Assembly (NCBI GenBank): GCA_963827725.1
Contig: CAWHBM010000001.1
Location: forward strand, 2,042,095 to 2,106,094
Length of the DNA stretch: 64,000 nucleotides
Direction of reading: 5' to 3'
Origin: VAXT01 sp963827725
GTDB taxonomy: Bacteria; Actinomycetota; Thermoleophilia; Gaiellales; Gaiellaceae
Shown: one piece after another, positions 35,324-44,002 of the stretch
Layout: each line of letters starts with the position of its first letter
Numbering within the stretch: position 1 is the stretch's first letter
The notes under the pieces: model-generated
The model's input: the letters and a program-made list of their open reading frames with translations, nothing else
What the model was told of the DNA's origin: nothing
Databases searched by the model: none
Translations under genes and position numbers: made by a program

Positions 35324-37464
35324 GCCGACTGGCCTGGAGCGCCCGGTCGTACCGGTTGCTGCTCAGGCTCCGCAGAGCAACCGGATGCCCCGGGAACGAA
35401 GCGCGGAACGCCGGCCTTCACGCTGACCGGTCGCTGGCCGACGAAGCCGCGCATCTTTGACTGGACGCCGGTCACCCAAGGGCCATCCGAGCAGACGGGC
35501 AGACGAACGGTTGTCGATCCTCCGCCCGCGACGCGGACGTGGACCACCCGGCCGCCCGGGAGATGGAAGTTGACCGTTGTTGCTCCGAGCGGAGCCGGCG
35601 ACTCGAGATCGAAGACGAGAGTGCCCTCGAGGCGGTCGCTGCCCGGCTGGGGCCAAAGGTTGATCGTGCCGCGGTCGCCCATCCAGCCGTCGTCGTAGCG
35701 GGCGAGGAAGAAGAGCGACAGGCGAGGCCGGCCGACCGGGCGATAGAGCGTGTACCCCGGCGCGGAGGCGACTTTCTCTGCTCCCGAGAACACCGTCGTG
35801 ACTGCATGGTCGTCCACGAGCAGGGCGCTCGTCAGAAGGCGATCACCGACCATGAGCGAACCGTCGTCGGCGACCTGGATGCGGTCTGCGCGGAACGGAT
35901 CGATCTCGGGCGCCCCAGGCATCAGCAGCAGTTCCTTCACCGACCGGTTCCAGAAGAGCTGCTGGTACGCGCCGCCCCGGACTCCGGCAATATTGCGCAG
36001 AAGCGCTACGTCACCCACGTTTGCGTGGTCGACCCACGAGGGGTCGGCGGGCAGGAAGGCTTGCCGCACAGAGCGGGAGTTCTCCTGGTCGAAGACGACG
36101 CCGGCCGCAGCGAATCCACCGGAGAGGAGGACGGCGAGCGCGATTCCTGTGGGCGTTGCGATGCGTGGGCGAACGGAGCAGGCGACGAGCACGACCAGGG
36201 CAACGGTGCCCGCGAGCGCTACTGCGATCGAGCCGTTGCCGGGCGTGCCGAGCCACTGTTCGATGCGGAAGACGCCGTAGAGAAGAGCCGAATGGGCCTT
36301 CTCGTCCGCGGCGGAGTACCCGGCGAGTGGCACTACGGACGCCACGGTCACCACCACGGCAGCGATGAGCGCGTGGTAGAGGCGCCACGGCCAACCCCGG
36401 GAGGCGTAGAGACCGAAGGAGAGAGCCGCCAGAGGCACTATGTAGAAGACGTAGCGCTCCTGGGCCTGCTCGAGGGCCCCGAAGAGCCCGGCCTCGACGA
36501 GGAGAACGACCGCGACGAGCAGCGTCATCGCTCCGAATGCGAGCTCTCCGCGAGTGCGCGGGCGGGCGAGCACGGCCACGAGGCCGAGGATCGCTGCTGG
36601 AACGAGAACGAACCCCGAGGCGTAGAGCAGGACGAGAAGGTTCAAACCCGTGCCCCGCAGGAGGACCAGCGGATCGAGCCCGACGTGGATGACGCCTTGG
36701 TAGTACGCGAGGACCCGGGAAGGGCCGACCGCGAGCGCGACGATCAGGGGCACCGCGAAGAGAGCCAAAGGAAGGACCTGCTCCCTGAGGGCTGAGCGCA
36801 TCCGCCGCTCACGCAGGCCGACGAGGAGGATGGCTCCTAGAAAGCAGGCGGGCAGGACGACGAACTGAATTCGCGCGAACGCTGCCAGCCCGGCAAAGGC
36901 GACGAATGCCAGCTGCGAGCGCCTGGAGGGCCGCTCGAGCGCTGCGACCGCGGCCGCAACAGAGGCGAGGACAAGCGGGTAGGCGAACGGCTCCGCAACA
37001 ATCCACGAGGAGTAGATGAGATCGGGCAGCGCAAGTGAGAACGCCGCGAGGCCGAGTGCGACGCCGGTTTTCAGGCCGAGCCTTCTCGCCAGCCAGTACA
37101 CCGGGACGGCCGCGAGCGACATGGCGAGCGCGCCGATCATCTGCGCGAGGTGATACGCGATCCCGATGTCACTCACGAGCCAGGCCGGAGCAGTGAGCAG
37201 CGGCTCGAGGAGCGCCGGGAAATTGGCCGCCTGACCGCGGACGAGTGGGCGGCCGCTCTCGGCGAGCGAGCGGCCCAGTGACGAATAGAGGTACTCATCG
37301 CCGAAGTAGACGGGCGTCGAGCGCAGCCAGGCCAGCGCGGCGCGCACGGCAAAGCTCAGCCCGACAATGCCGGCGAGGAGGCGAGCAGCGGTGAGACCGC
37401 TGCGTTCGATCGCCGCCGCAGGCGTTGTCAGACCAGGTCGGGTGGAACGGACCGCAACTTCCAC
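35320..37464 (-). CDS. GT39-like membrane glycosyltransferase, second paralogue
   Basis: About 714-aa protein of the same family as the next gene: some eleven membrane helices, a first periplasmic loop STPVYFGDEYLYSSLGRSLA (acidic catalytic loop), and a C-terminal beta-rich domain from about residue 480 (NIAGVRGGAYQQLFWNRS, later TVNFHLPGGRVVHVRVAGG). The start is uncertain; GTG at 37464 is proposed because the longer frame reads back through the double-hairpin element. It is not truncated, unlike its neighbour. Likely transfers a sugar from a lipid carrier to a surface acceptor, perhaps the adjacent pilin. Confidence 0.78.
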   Translation of the reverse strand: MEVAVRSTRPGLTTPAAAIERSGLTAARLLAGIVGLSFAVRAALAWLRSTPVYFGDEYLYSSLGRSLAESGRPLVRGQAANFPALLEPLLTAPAWLVSDIGIAYHLAQMIGALAMSLAAVPVYWLARRLGLKTGVALGLAAFSLALPDLIYSSWIVAEPFAYPLVLASVAAAVAALERPSRRSQLAFVAFAGLAAFARIQFVVLPACFLGAILLVGLRERRMRSALREQVLPLALFAVPLIVALAVGPSRVLAYYQGVIHVGLDPLVLLRGTGLNLLVLLYASGFVLVPAAILGLVAVLARPRTRGELAFGAMTLLVAVVLLVEAGLFGALEQAQERYVFYIVPLAALSFGLYASRGWPWRLYHALIAAVVVTVASVVPLAGYSAADEKAHSALLYGVFRIEQWLGTPGNGSIAVALAGTVALVVLVACSVRPRIATPTGIALAVLLSGGFAAAGVVFDQENSRSVRQAFLPADPSWVDHANVGDVALLRNIAGVRGGAYQQLFWNRSVKELLLMPGAPEIDPFRADRIQVADDGSLMVGDRLLTSALLVDDHAVTTVFSGAEKVASAPGYTLYRPVGRPRLSLFFLARYDDGWMGDRGTINLWPQPGSDRLEGTLVFDLESPAPLGATTVNFHLPGGRVVHVRVAGGGSTTVRLPVCSDGPWVTGVQSKMRGFVGQRPVSVKAGVPRFVPGASGCSAEPEQQPVRPGAPGQSA

Positions 37465-37523
37465 AACCGTTCTATCGGCCGCCGCTGGGCCGGTCTTGAC
37501 CAGAATGAAGAGTTGCGCGGCAA

Positions 37524-37636
37524 CCCCGACCGTGACATGGGCGTGCCTGTCGGGGCGTCGGACCTCGGCGTGGCGTGCTCTGAGTCGCGGAAAGTGCGAA
37601 GCACTTTGCGCGAGCCCTGGCCCGTGGCCAGGGACC
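37524..37636 (-). repeat. Dispersed double-hairpin element, copy 2
   Basis: Second copy. Hairpin 1 has arms 37591-37597 and 37601-37607 with loop GAA, plus an outer GC-rich extension with one mismatch. Hairpin 2 has perfect 8-bp arms 37615-37622 and 37626-37633 with loop CGT, and here an inner G-C pair of copy 1 is replaced by T-A, a compensatory change. It lies between the pilA terminator and the glycosyltransferase gene. Confidence 0.8.
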
Positions 37637-37638
37637 AT

Positions 37639-37666
37639 AGAAGAGGGCGCCGGAGCGCCCTCTTCT
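37639..37666 (-). terminator. Terminator of the downstream pilA copy
   Basis: Perfect 12-bp stem (37639-37650 with 37655-37666) and loop CGGA, 23 bp after the pilA stop at 37689. It is immediately followed by double-hairpin element copy 2. Confidence 0.8.
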
Positions 37667-37688
37667 AGCTACTGGTGTTGCCGTCTGC

Positions 37689-38075
37689 TTAGCAGGCGCC
37701 GGTCAGAATGTCGGCACCTGGGCCAGACTTGTTCCACGTCTCGGCTCCGACCGTGCTCTGGATGCAGTAGGTCGTCGAGGACACGGACACGATCACGATG
37801 TTCTTGACGCCCTGGTCGTAGGTCGTCTGCAGATACGAGAGCGTCGCGCCGGCATACGTGTTGTTGTCGGCGTAGTACGCCTCGACTGCCGGGATCGACG
37901 CGCGCACGTTGGCCTGAGCGGCCGACTTGTTCGCACGATCACGGAACTTGAGGTACGACGGGATTGCGATGGCGAGCAGGATCCCGATGATGATGATCAC
38001 GACGAGGAGCTCGATCAGGGTGAAACCACCCTCTGACTTGCTCCGGTCGATCCTTGCACTGAGCCTTGAAAGCAT
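37689..38075 (-). CDS. pilA: Type IV major pilin PilA, copy 2
   Basis: 128-aa prepilin. Class III-like leader with cleavage before F in SKSEGGFTLIELLVVIIIIG, with Glu5 conserved, followed by the hydrophobic helix and a small globular domain containing one Cys pair (TTYCIQSTVG and ILTGAC). ATG at 38075 is chosen to match copy 1 and follows a GAGAAGGAGC site. It differs from copy 1 by only a few residues (VSVSSTT, WNKSGPG). It is separated from copy 1 by a terminator, so the two can be expressed separately. Confidence 0.94.
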   Translation of the reverse strand: MLSRLSARIDRSKSEGGFTLIELLVVIIIIGILLAIAIPSYLKFRDRANKSAAQANVRASIPAVEAYYADNNTYAGATLSYLQTTYDQGVKNIVIVSVSSTTYCIQSTVGAETWNKSGPGADILTGAC

Positions 38076-38153
38076 TCTTTGTGCTCCTTCTCTCGGGAGT
38101 TCGGTGGCAAGGGATGCATCGGCCAACGGATCGCCCCCTTAACCCCAAAATGG

Positions 38154-38183
38154 GGGAAAGGGGCGCATTCGCGCCCCTTTCCC
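38154..38183 (-). terminator. Terminator of the upstream pilA copy
   Basis: Perfect 13-bp stem (38154-38166 with 38171-38183), loop of four bases, 23 bp after the pilA copy 1 stop. There is no long T-run. It insulates copy 1 from copy 2. Confidence 0.82.
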
Positions 38184-38206
38184 GTACTACAACTGGTTCG
38201 AATCGT

Positions 38207-38596
38207 TTACGGGCAGGCGCCGGTCAGGATGTCGGCACCGGGGCCGGCCTTCTTCCACGTCTCGGCTCCGACCGTGCTCTGGATGCAGTAGGTCGTCGAG
38301 GACACGGACTGGATGACGATGTTCTTGACGCCCTGGTCGTAGGTCGTCTGCAGATACGAGAGCGTCGCGCCGGCATACGTGTTGTTGTCGGCGTAGTACG
38401 CCTCGACTGCCGGGATCGACGCGCGCACGTTGGCCTGAGCGGCCGACTTGTTCGCACGATCACGGAACTTGAGGTACGACGGGATTGCGATGGCGAGCAG
38501 GATCCCGATGATGATGATCACGACGAGGAGCTCGATCAGGGTGAAACCACCCTCTGACTTGCTCCGGTCGATCCTTGCACTGAGCCTTGAAAGCAT
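38207..38596 (-). CDS. pilA: Type IV major pilin PilA, copy 1
   Basis: 129-aa prepilin with leader SKSEGGFTLIELLVVIIIIG (cleaved before Phe, Glu5 present), a long hydrophobic N-terminal helix, and a small globular domain with cysteines in TTYCIQS and ILTGACP. It is nearly identical to copy 2 at the DNA level across the whole gene and into the ribosome-binding region (AAGGAGC), so the duplication is recent or homogenised. Its promoter must lie in the ~200-bp gap upstream. Confidence 0.95.
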   Translation of the reverse strand: MLSRLSARIDRSKSEGGFTLIELLVVIIIIGILLAIAIPSYLKFRDRANKSAAQANVRASIPAVEAYYADNNTYAGATLSYLQTTYDQGVKNIVIQSVSSTTYCIQSTVGAETWKKAGPGADILTGACP

Positions 38597-38741
38597 TCTG
38601 TGTGCTCCTTCTCTCGAGAAAGGGTCGATGGCTCTCCTGCACGTATCGACCTCTTCGCATCACCCACCACCCCCATTCGGGGGGATGTGGTCACTCGCCT
38701 CTCACCCACTCTCGGCTATGTCGTCTCGAGCAGACATGAGC

Positions 38742-38778
38742 GGTGCCTGGCACCGGACACGGCGGCACCGGACACGGC
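38742..38778. repeat. Short palindrome plus tandem 15-bp repeat upstream of pilA
   Basis: GGTGCC-T-GGCACC (38742-38754) runs into two exact tandem copies of GGCACCGGACACGGC (38749-38763 and 38764-38778). The stretch 38597-38794 holds no gene and must contain the pilA promoter. This repeat could be a regulator site or the terminator of the gene at 38795. Confidence 0.5.
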
Positions 38779-38794
38779 CCAAAGAGACTGAGGC

Positions 38795-39085
38795 TTAGGT
38801 GATCTCGCAGCCGAGATACTCGAGCGCGAGCGTCGTTTCCTCGATGAAGGCGCTCGCCTCGTCTCGGGTGCCGAAGACGTAGGGCCCCGGGCGCACGGGC
38901 TCGACCCTCATCGTCCCAACGGGATACACGTCGCTCTCGACGATGAACTGGTTGCCCAGCGCAAGACGCCTGAGAGTTGCGACCTGGCGGCCGTCCTTCC
39001 GAGCAGTCTTCGTGAAGTCGTCGTCGACGGCGCGTCCTCCGCCGGGGGCTCCGGAAGGGCTCGGCTGAGGCTTCGCGTTCGGCAT
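38795..39085 (-). CDS. Hypothetical protein, 96 aa
   Basis: Soluble protein with a disordered start (MPNAKPQPSPSGAPGGGRAV) and a compact alpha/beta region (LRRLALGNQFIVESDVYPVG to EASAFIEETTLALEYLGCEI). It lies three bases after the stop of the thioredoxin-like gene in the pilus operon. A role in pilus biology is inferred only from position. Confidence 0.65.
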   Translation of the reverse strand: MPNAKPQPSPSGAPGGGRAVDDDFTKTARKDGRQVATLRRLALGNQFIVESDVYPVGTMRVEPVRPGPYVFGTRDEASAFIEETTLALEYLGCEIT

Positions 39086-39088
39086 GCT

Positions 39089-39649
39089 CTAGAGCCCCGC
39101 GTTCCGTGCCGCCTGGAAGACGGTCTGCTGGTCGGAGAAGCCGGAGAACTGGAGGACGAGATCACTGGGTCGGCGGTAGATCAGGACGGCAGGAGACTCT
39201 AGGACTCCGAGGAGCTTGGTGAGGGGCCTCGCCTCGCGTTCCTTCGATACGTCGAGCGCAACGAAACCGACGCCGGCCGAGGCAGCTCCGGCTCGCGCCT
39301 CGAGCATCGCCATGTCGTCCAGCTCCACACTCGGGACATGCAGTGAGACGACGACGACCCGGTGCTGCGAAAGGGCTGCCGCCAAAGCGAATGGCAGGCC
39401 GTTCTCGGCCACGGCCGGTTTGCGCGCGGCGGGCTTGCGGACTGCAGGCTTACGGGCCGCCGGCTTCTTCACGGCGGGCTTGCCGGCCTTCCCGTTCGTT
39501 CGCTGCGAGAGCGGAACGACGGTGTGCGGGGTGACGGAGGCACTCGACGATGCCTGGCCCCTGCTCAGCAGGAAGAACCCTGCTGCCAGCGCGAGGACCG
39601 CAAGCCCAGACCCGAGGCCGATGACGCGAAGCCGCGGTGTTGAGCTCAT
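39089..39649 (-). CDS. Membrane-anchored protein with Lys/Pro/Ala repeats and a thioredoxin-like domain lacking CxxC
   Basis: 186-aa bitopic protein. Anchor VIGLGSGLAVLALAAGFFLLS, then a repeated AVKKPAARKPAVRKPAARKP linker that probably spans the cell wall, then an alpha/beta domain (HRVVVVSLHVPSVELDD, VGFVALDVSKE, LLGVLESPAVLIYRRPSDLV) with thioredoxin-fold order but no catalytic cysteines. ATG at 39649 overlaps the upstream stop (ATGA). It may be a scaffold for pilus assembly; that is inference. Confidence 0.72.
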   Translation of the reverse strand: MSSTPRLRVIGLGSGLAVLALAAGFFLLSRGQASSSASVTPHTVVPLSQRTNGKAGKPAVKKPAARKPAVRKPAARKPAVAENGLPFALAAALSQHRVVVVSLHVPSVELDDMAMLEARAGAASAGVGFVALDVSKEREARPLTKLLGVLESPAVLIYRRPSDLVLQFSGFSDQQTVFQAARNAGL

Positions 39650-41193
39650 GCGGATTCCTGTTTGGCCCAGCGAGTGCGAGCTGCGGAGCCGAGCCACTTG
39701 TCGGCCGACTCCTCGAGCAGATCGACCGAAACGATCACGTCAGGCCTGAGGTAGCGCTCGCCGAAGAACGGCCAGCTTGCGTCGCCTTCCGCCGTTGCGA
39801 TCTGCCGGACGACCTCCTGGGCACGGGCCGAAGCTTCGACCGCGGTGGGGAAGGTGCCGACCTCGACGGCCTCACCGTCGCGTAGGCGGAGAAGGACGAT
39901 GTGAAGCGGGCCAGGGACGTCTTCGTGCTGGCTTGCAACGGGCGCCTCGACCGGTGCCACGGGTGGTGCCGGCGCCGGCGCGGTGACCTGCTCGAGCGGT
40001 GGCGGAGCGGCTTGCTGAGGCTCGGCTGCAGGCGGGGCCAGCAGAGGCTCAGGCATGGACTGAGGCTCGGGGACCTCGACCTGCACCGGCGCTTGCAGGG
40101 GCGAAGGCACGATCGGGGTCAGCGGCTCGGGGGGAGCCGGCTGAGCCTCGACGGTCAGCTCGACGAGAGGTGTGGTGGGCTCAGTCGAGACGAATGGCTC
40201 TGCCTGCGGAACAGGCTGCGCGTCGAGAAGAGCTGGCGTCTCGTCCACCGGCGGCGCCGTCGGCTCGACGGCCACGGGCTGCTCGACGAAGGCGGCGGGC
40301 TCGCTGACGGACGGGTGCGAGAGCGGAGTTGCCGCCGGCTGGGCGTCCCTCCCCTCCTCAGGCGGAAGCACGGTGGGCAGCGGAGTCACGACCACAGGCG
40401 CGGGAGCGGCCTCGACCACCTGAGGAGTCGGCTCCGGGGCGAGGCTCGGCTCAGGTGCCAGGATCGGCTCCGACTCGAGAGTCGGCTCGGGCGTGAGAGT
40501 CGGCTCGGGCGTGAAGGTCGGCTCCTGCGGAGCGACGGCGCCTGCGTACGCCTCCCCGATTGCGCGGATCAGCTCGGCCTGGGGTGCGACCACGAGCCGC
40601 GGTTCAGAGCCCAGCGAGCGGCGCAGGTTTTCGAGAACGAGCTCATTCGAGGGGTCGGCAACCGCAACGACGAGCTGACCCTCTTCGTGGCGAAGCGGAA
40701 GTGCGACCTGTAGGCGAGCCTTCTCCTCCGGGAGCAACTGGAGGGCGGCGGGCTCAGCATCCGAGGCGTGAATCTCCACAAACGGCAGTCCCTTCTGGCC
40801 TGCGAGCAAGCGTCCGAGGTCGCGCTCGTGCAGCCATCCGCGCTCGAGGAGGACCTCTCCGAGGCGCTTTCCGCTCTGCATGCCTTCCTGAAGCGCATCT
40901 TCGAGCTGTTCCTCGGCAAGGAGCCCGGCGCGGAAGATGAGCGTGCCCAAGGGGACGTCGCGCATCGGGGTCGATCCGTCATCGGGAGGCAGGACGGGGC
41001 GAGCCGCCGGAACAGGAGCCGGGGCGGGCGCGACCGATTCGGCGGGGGCCGGGGCGACCGACTCGACGGGGGCCGCGTCGACGGGCGGGGCCAGGGGAGC
41101 CGGCGCCGCGGACACCTCGGGGGTGCCTGGTGGAGGCACAGGCTGCGCCGGATCGATGAAGAACGTGCCGTTCGATTCTGGAGTGGAAGACAT
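39646..41193 (-). CDS. MshEN-domain protein with long Pro-rich region
   Basis: 515-aa protein. After a Pro/Ala-rich start, residues about 90-240 form a T2SSE N-terminal (MshEN-like) domain: PLGTLIFRAGLLAEEQLEDA, GKRLGEVLLERGWLHERDL, QKGLPFVEI and LPLRHEEGQLVVAVADPSNE. This domain can bind cyclic di-GMP in related ATPases. A ~200-residue Pro/Glu/Val linker follows, then a C-terminal domain (PLHIVLLRLRDGEAVEVGTF). There is no ATPase. ATG at 41193 is chosen over an upstream TTG. It lies directly downstream of pilB, so it may be a regulator or adaptor. Confidence 0.75.
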   Translation of the reverse strand: MSSTPESNGTFFIDPAQPVPPPGTPEVSAAPAPLAPPVDAAPVESVAPAPAESVAPAPAPVPAARPVLPPDDGSTPMRDVPLGTLIFRAGLLAEEQLEDALQEGMQSGKRLGEVLLERGWLHERDLGRLLAGQKGLPFVEIHASDAEPAALQLLPEEKARLQVALPLRHEEGQLVVAVADPSNELVLENLRRSLGSEPRLVVAPQAELIRAIGEAYAGAVAPQEPTFTPEPTLTPEPTLESEPILAPEPSLAPEPTPQVVEAAPAPVVVTPLPTVLPPEEGRDAQPAATPLSHPSVSEPAAFVEQPVAVEPTAPPVDETPALLDAQPVPQAEPFVSTEPTTPLVELTVEAQPAPPEPLTPIVPSPLQAPVQVEVPEPQSMPEPLLAPPAAEPQQAAPPPLEQVTAPAPAPPVAPVEAPVASQHEDVPGPLHIVLLRLRDGEAVEVGTFPTAVEASARAQEVVRQIATAEGDASWPFFGERYLRPDVIVSVDLLEESADKWLGSAARTRWAKQESA

Positions 41194-41364
41194 TGCCGCC
41201 TTTCGATCAGAGATTTTCCGCAGGGCTTTCGCGAGCTTTGGGTCGACGAGTGCAAGCTCCGGCGTGACCACGTCGCTACCGACTCCGCTCAAAGCCAATC
41301 CTCTGGCTTGGTATCGGCGCAACCCGCCGGTGGGGCATCACTCGAATGGGGTACGCCGAAACAG

Positions 41365-43154
41365 CTAGACGAGAACACGACCGAGCTCCTCGAGCGACGT
41401 GACGCCCGACACGACTTTCGCGAGACCGTCGTCCCACAGCGAGCGCATTCCCTGCTCGGTTGCCTTGGCCTCCAGCTCCTCCCGCGTGGCCCTCTTCACG
41501 GCCAGGGACTCGACCTCCTCGCTCATCACGAGGAGCTGGTAGATCCCGATTCGCCCCTTGTAGCCGGTCTGCCCACAGCGAGGGCAGCCCTTCTTGCGAT
41601 AGAACGCCATCCCGTCGGACGCGGCCATCACTTCAGGCGAGACGCGGTTCCGCAGGAGCTCGTCGGACGAGGGGTTGTACATCTCACAGCAGTGCGCGCA
41701 GAGCTTTCGAGCGAGTCGCTGGGCCAGCACGGCGGTCACGGCGGAGCCCGTAAGAAACGGCTCGACGCCCATCTCGTTCAGGCGCGTGATCGCGCCAGGA
41801 GCGTCGTTCGTATGCAGCGTCGAGAGCACGAGGTGGCCCGTGAGCGCAGCCTCGATCGAGATCTTGGCGGTCTCGGCGTCGCGAATCTCGCCGACCATCA
41901 CCACGTCGGGGTCGGATCGGAGGATCGAGCGAAGCGCCGAGGCGAAGGTGAGGCCGGCCTTGATGTTGATCTGGATCTGGCTGATTCCGGCAAGGCGGTA
42001 CTCGACCGGGTCCTCGATCGTGACGATGTTGATCTCCGGCCTGTTGATCTCGGCCATCGAGGCATAGAGCGAGGTCGACTTACCGGAACCGGTCGGCCCG
42101 GTCACGAGGAGCGCGCCGGTGGGCGCTGGATGATCTCGCTCAGGCTCTGGCGCATGTCTTCGGGGAGGCCCAGCTCCTCGAGAGTCGGGGCCTTCTTCGA
42201 CTTGTCGAGGAGACGCATCGAGAGCTTCTCGCCTTCGACTGTCGGCAGGCTGGCGACGCGGATGTCGAGCATGCGGCCGGCGGTGCGCGCGTTCAGAGAG
42301 ATGCGCCCGTCCTGCGGCTTTCGCCGCTCGGCGATGTCGAGCTTGGCCAGCACCTTCAGGCGCGTAGTGACTCCCGCGGCCATCCGCTTCGGAATCCGCT
42401 GGACCTCGTGCAGCACTCCGTCGATGCGGAAGCGCACGACGATTCCGTCCTTCTGCGGCTCGAAGTGCATGTCGCTCGCACCGTCCTCGGCGGCCTGGAA
42501 GATCAGCGAGTTGACGAGCCGGACGAGCGGCGCGTCCGAGATGCCATCGTCGGCCTCGAGATCGTCCTCTTCCTCGGCGACCTCCTCGAAGTCGTCGTCG
42601 TCGTCGAGCATCGCGCGGGCGCCGAACGCTTCTGCTGCACGGGACAGCTTCCGGATCTCGGCGTCGATGTCCTCGCGGGTCGCCACGGAGAGATCGAGCT
42701 GGTAGCGAGTGGCCAGCCGAAGCTCGTCGATTCCGTGGACGTTCTGAGGGTCGGCGACCGCGATCCTCAGCCTGTCACCGTCGATCGCGTACGGAATGGC
42801 GCTGACGCGCTCGAGCACATGGAGCGGGATCAGCTCGGCAGCTTCGGCAGAGACGCCCAGCTCGACGATGTCGACGACGCCGAGGTTGTGGCGAGCGGCG
42901 ATCGTGCGGGCAATGCTGGAGCCCTCGGCGAGGCCTTCGTCGACGAGCGCCTGCGCAAAGGAGCCGGAACGGGCGCGTTCGCGCACGAAGGCGAGCTTGT
43001 CGGGGGCGAGGATGCCCGTCGCTTCCACGACGTCGGCAACCAGCTCCGCAAGCGGATTGACGTCGAACGCAGCCGGAAGCGGAGACGCGCTCGCTTCCGC
43101 GGCGCCCTCGGACTCCGAGACGGTTCGCAGCTTTGGTGGCGGCTCAGATGCCAT
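41365..43154 (-). CDS. pilB: Type IV pilus assembly ATPase PilB, apparent frameshift
   Basis: Hexameric extension ATPase of about 596 aa. The N-terminal T2SSE_N region (FVRERARSGSFAQALVDEGL), a linker and the N-terminal ATPase domain (ASDMHFEPQKDGIVVRFRID, GRISLNARTAGR) run to SEIIQRP. The remaining part, from TGPTGSGKSTSLYASMAEIN (Walker A) through EDPVEYRLAGISQIQIN, DPDVVMVGEIRDAETA and the tetracysteine zinc motif (CAHCCEMY and CPRCGQTG), is in another frame. One missing C in a short C-run near 42116 accounts for it (RPTGALLVTGPTG). A complete PilB is restored by that change. Confidence 0.93.
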
Positions 43155-43192
43155 ATACCTCGATTGAGGTATCGGTCAGCAGAGCGGGCCGC

Positions 43193-43945
43193 TTAAGGGC
43201 CAAGCAGTCGGACGTAGGCGTCGAGTATCGAATCGCCTGCAAACAGCGCCACAATCGAGCCAAAAGCCAGGAAGGGCGCGAACGGGATCGCCATCTTGCG
43301 CGCGGCCTGCCCGTGCCGTGCGAGCAGATAGAGCCCCGGGATGAGCGCCGCGAACATCCCCAGCATCAGGGCGACGGCGACGAGCTTGCCGAGCGCCGCG
43401 CCCATCAGGAGCGCGAGCTTCACGTCTCCCATGCCCATGCCGGCCGGGTAGGCGAGCACTGCGAGGAAGAGGAAGAGCGATGCGCCAAAGGCACAGAGGA
43501 GCCATTCGACACTGGGGGCATAAGCGGAGTGCGCGATGAGCACGACCACGGTTGCGGGCAACACGATCCGGTCGGGCACGATGCGGTGCTCCAGATCGAC
43601 GGCCGAGATAGCCACGAGCACGCAGCAGAAGAAGGCAGCGAGAGCCCCCTCCGCCGTGAGCCCGAAGACGAGCGCGCAGGCCGAGATGAGCAAGGCCGAG
43701 GCGAGCTCGACAGCCGGATAGATGAGGCTGATTCGGACGCCGCAGCCCCTGCACCTGCCCCGGAGAACGAGGTACGAGACCAGCGGAATGTTGTCGTACC
43801 AGGCGATCGGAGCCGAGCAGGACATGCAGGCCGAGCCAGGCCGAACGAGCGACCGCTTGAGCGGCACCCGAGCGGCAACGACGTTCAGGAAACTCCCGAT
43901 AGCAAGCCCGGGAGCAAATGCAAGTGCAGCAAAGGCAGGATTCAT
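43193..43945 (-). CDS. pilD: Prepilin peptidase
   Basis: 250-aa aspartyl membrane protease that cleaves and methylates prepilins. The cytoplasmic zinc-type tetracysteine region is CMSC and CRGCG; the catalytic aspartates are in AVDLEHRIVPD and YPAGMGMGDVKLA (GxGD). About eight helices. ATG at 43945 follows AGGACGGG; an upstream ATG at 43969 is possible. It lies upstream of pilB and probably shares its transcript. Confidence 0.95.
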   Translation of the reverse strand: MNPAFAALAFAPGLAIGSFLNVVAARVPLKRSLVRPGSACMSCSAPIAWYDNIPLVSYLVLRGRCRGCGVRISLIYPAVELASALLISACALVFGLTAEGALAAFFCCVLVAISAVDLEHRIVPDRIVLPATVVVLIAHSAYAPSVEWLLCAFGASLFLFLAVLAYPAGMGMGDVKLALLMGAALGKLVAVALMLGMFAALIPGLYLLARHGQAARKMAIPFAPFLAFGSIVALFAGDSILDAYVRLLGP

Positions 43946-44002
43946 CGCACCCGTCCTATCGGCTGCCAAGCTACGCAGGTTGAGAAAGGGGCCCGACAGC
44001 AG

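Noticed and set aside
42090..42125. Two separate adjacent genes for the N- and C-terminal halves of PilB, with a GTGA overlap
   Set aside because: The junction falls exactly in the Walker A region, and adding one C in a C-run restores the family sequence, so a single gene with an indel is simpler.
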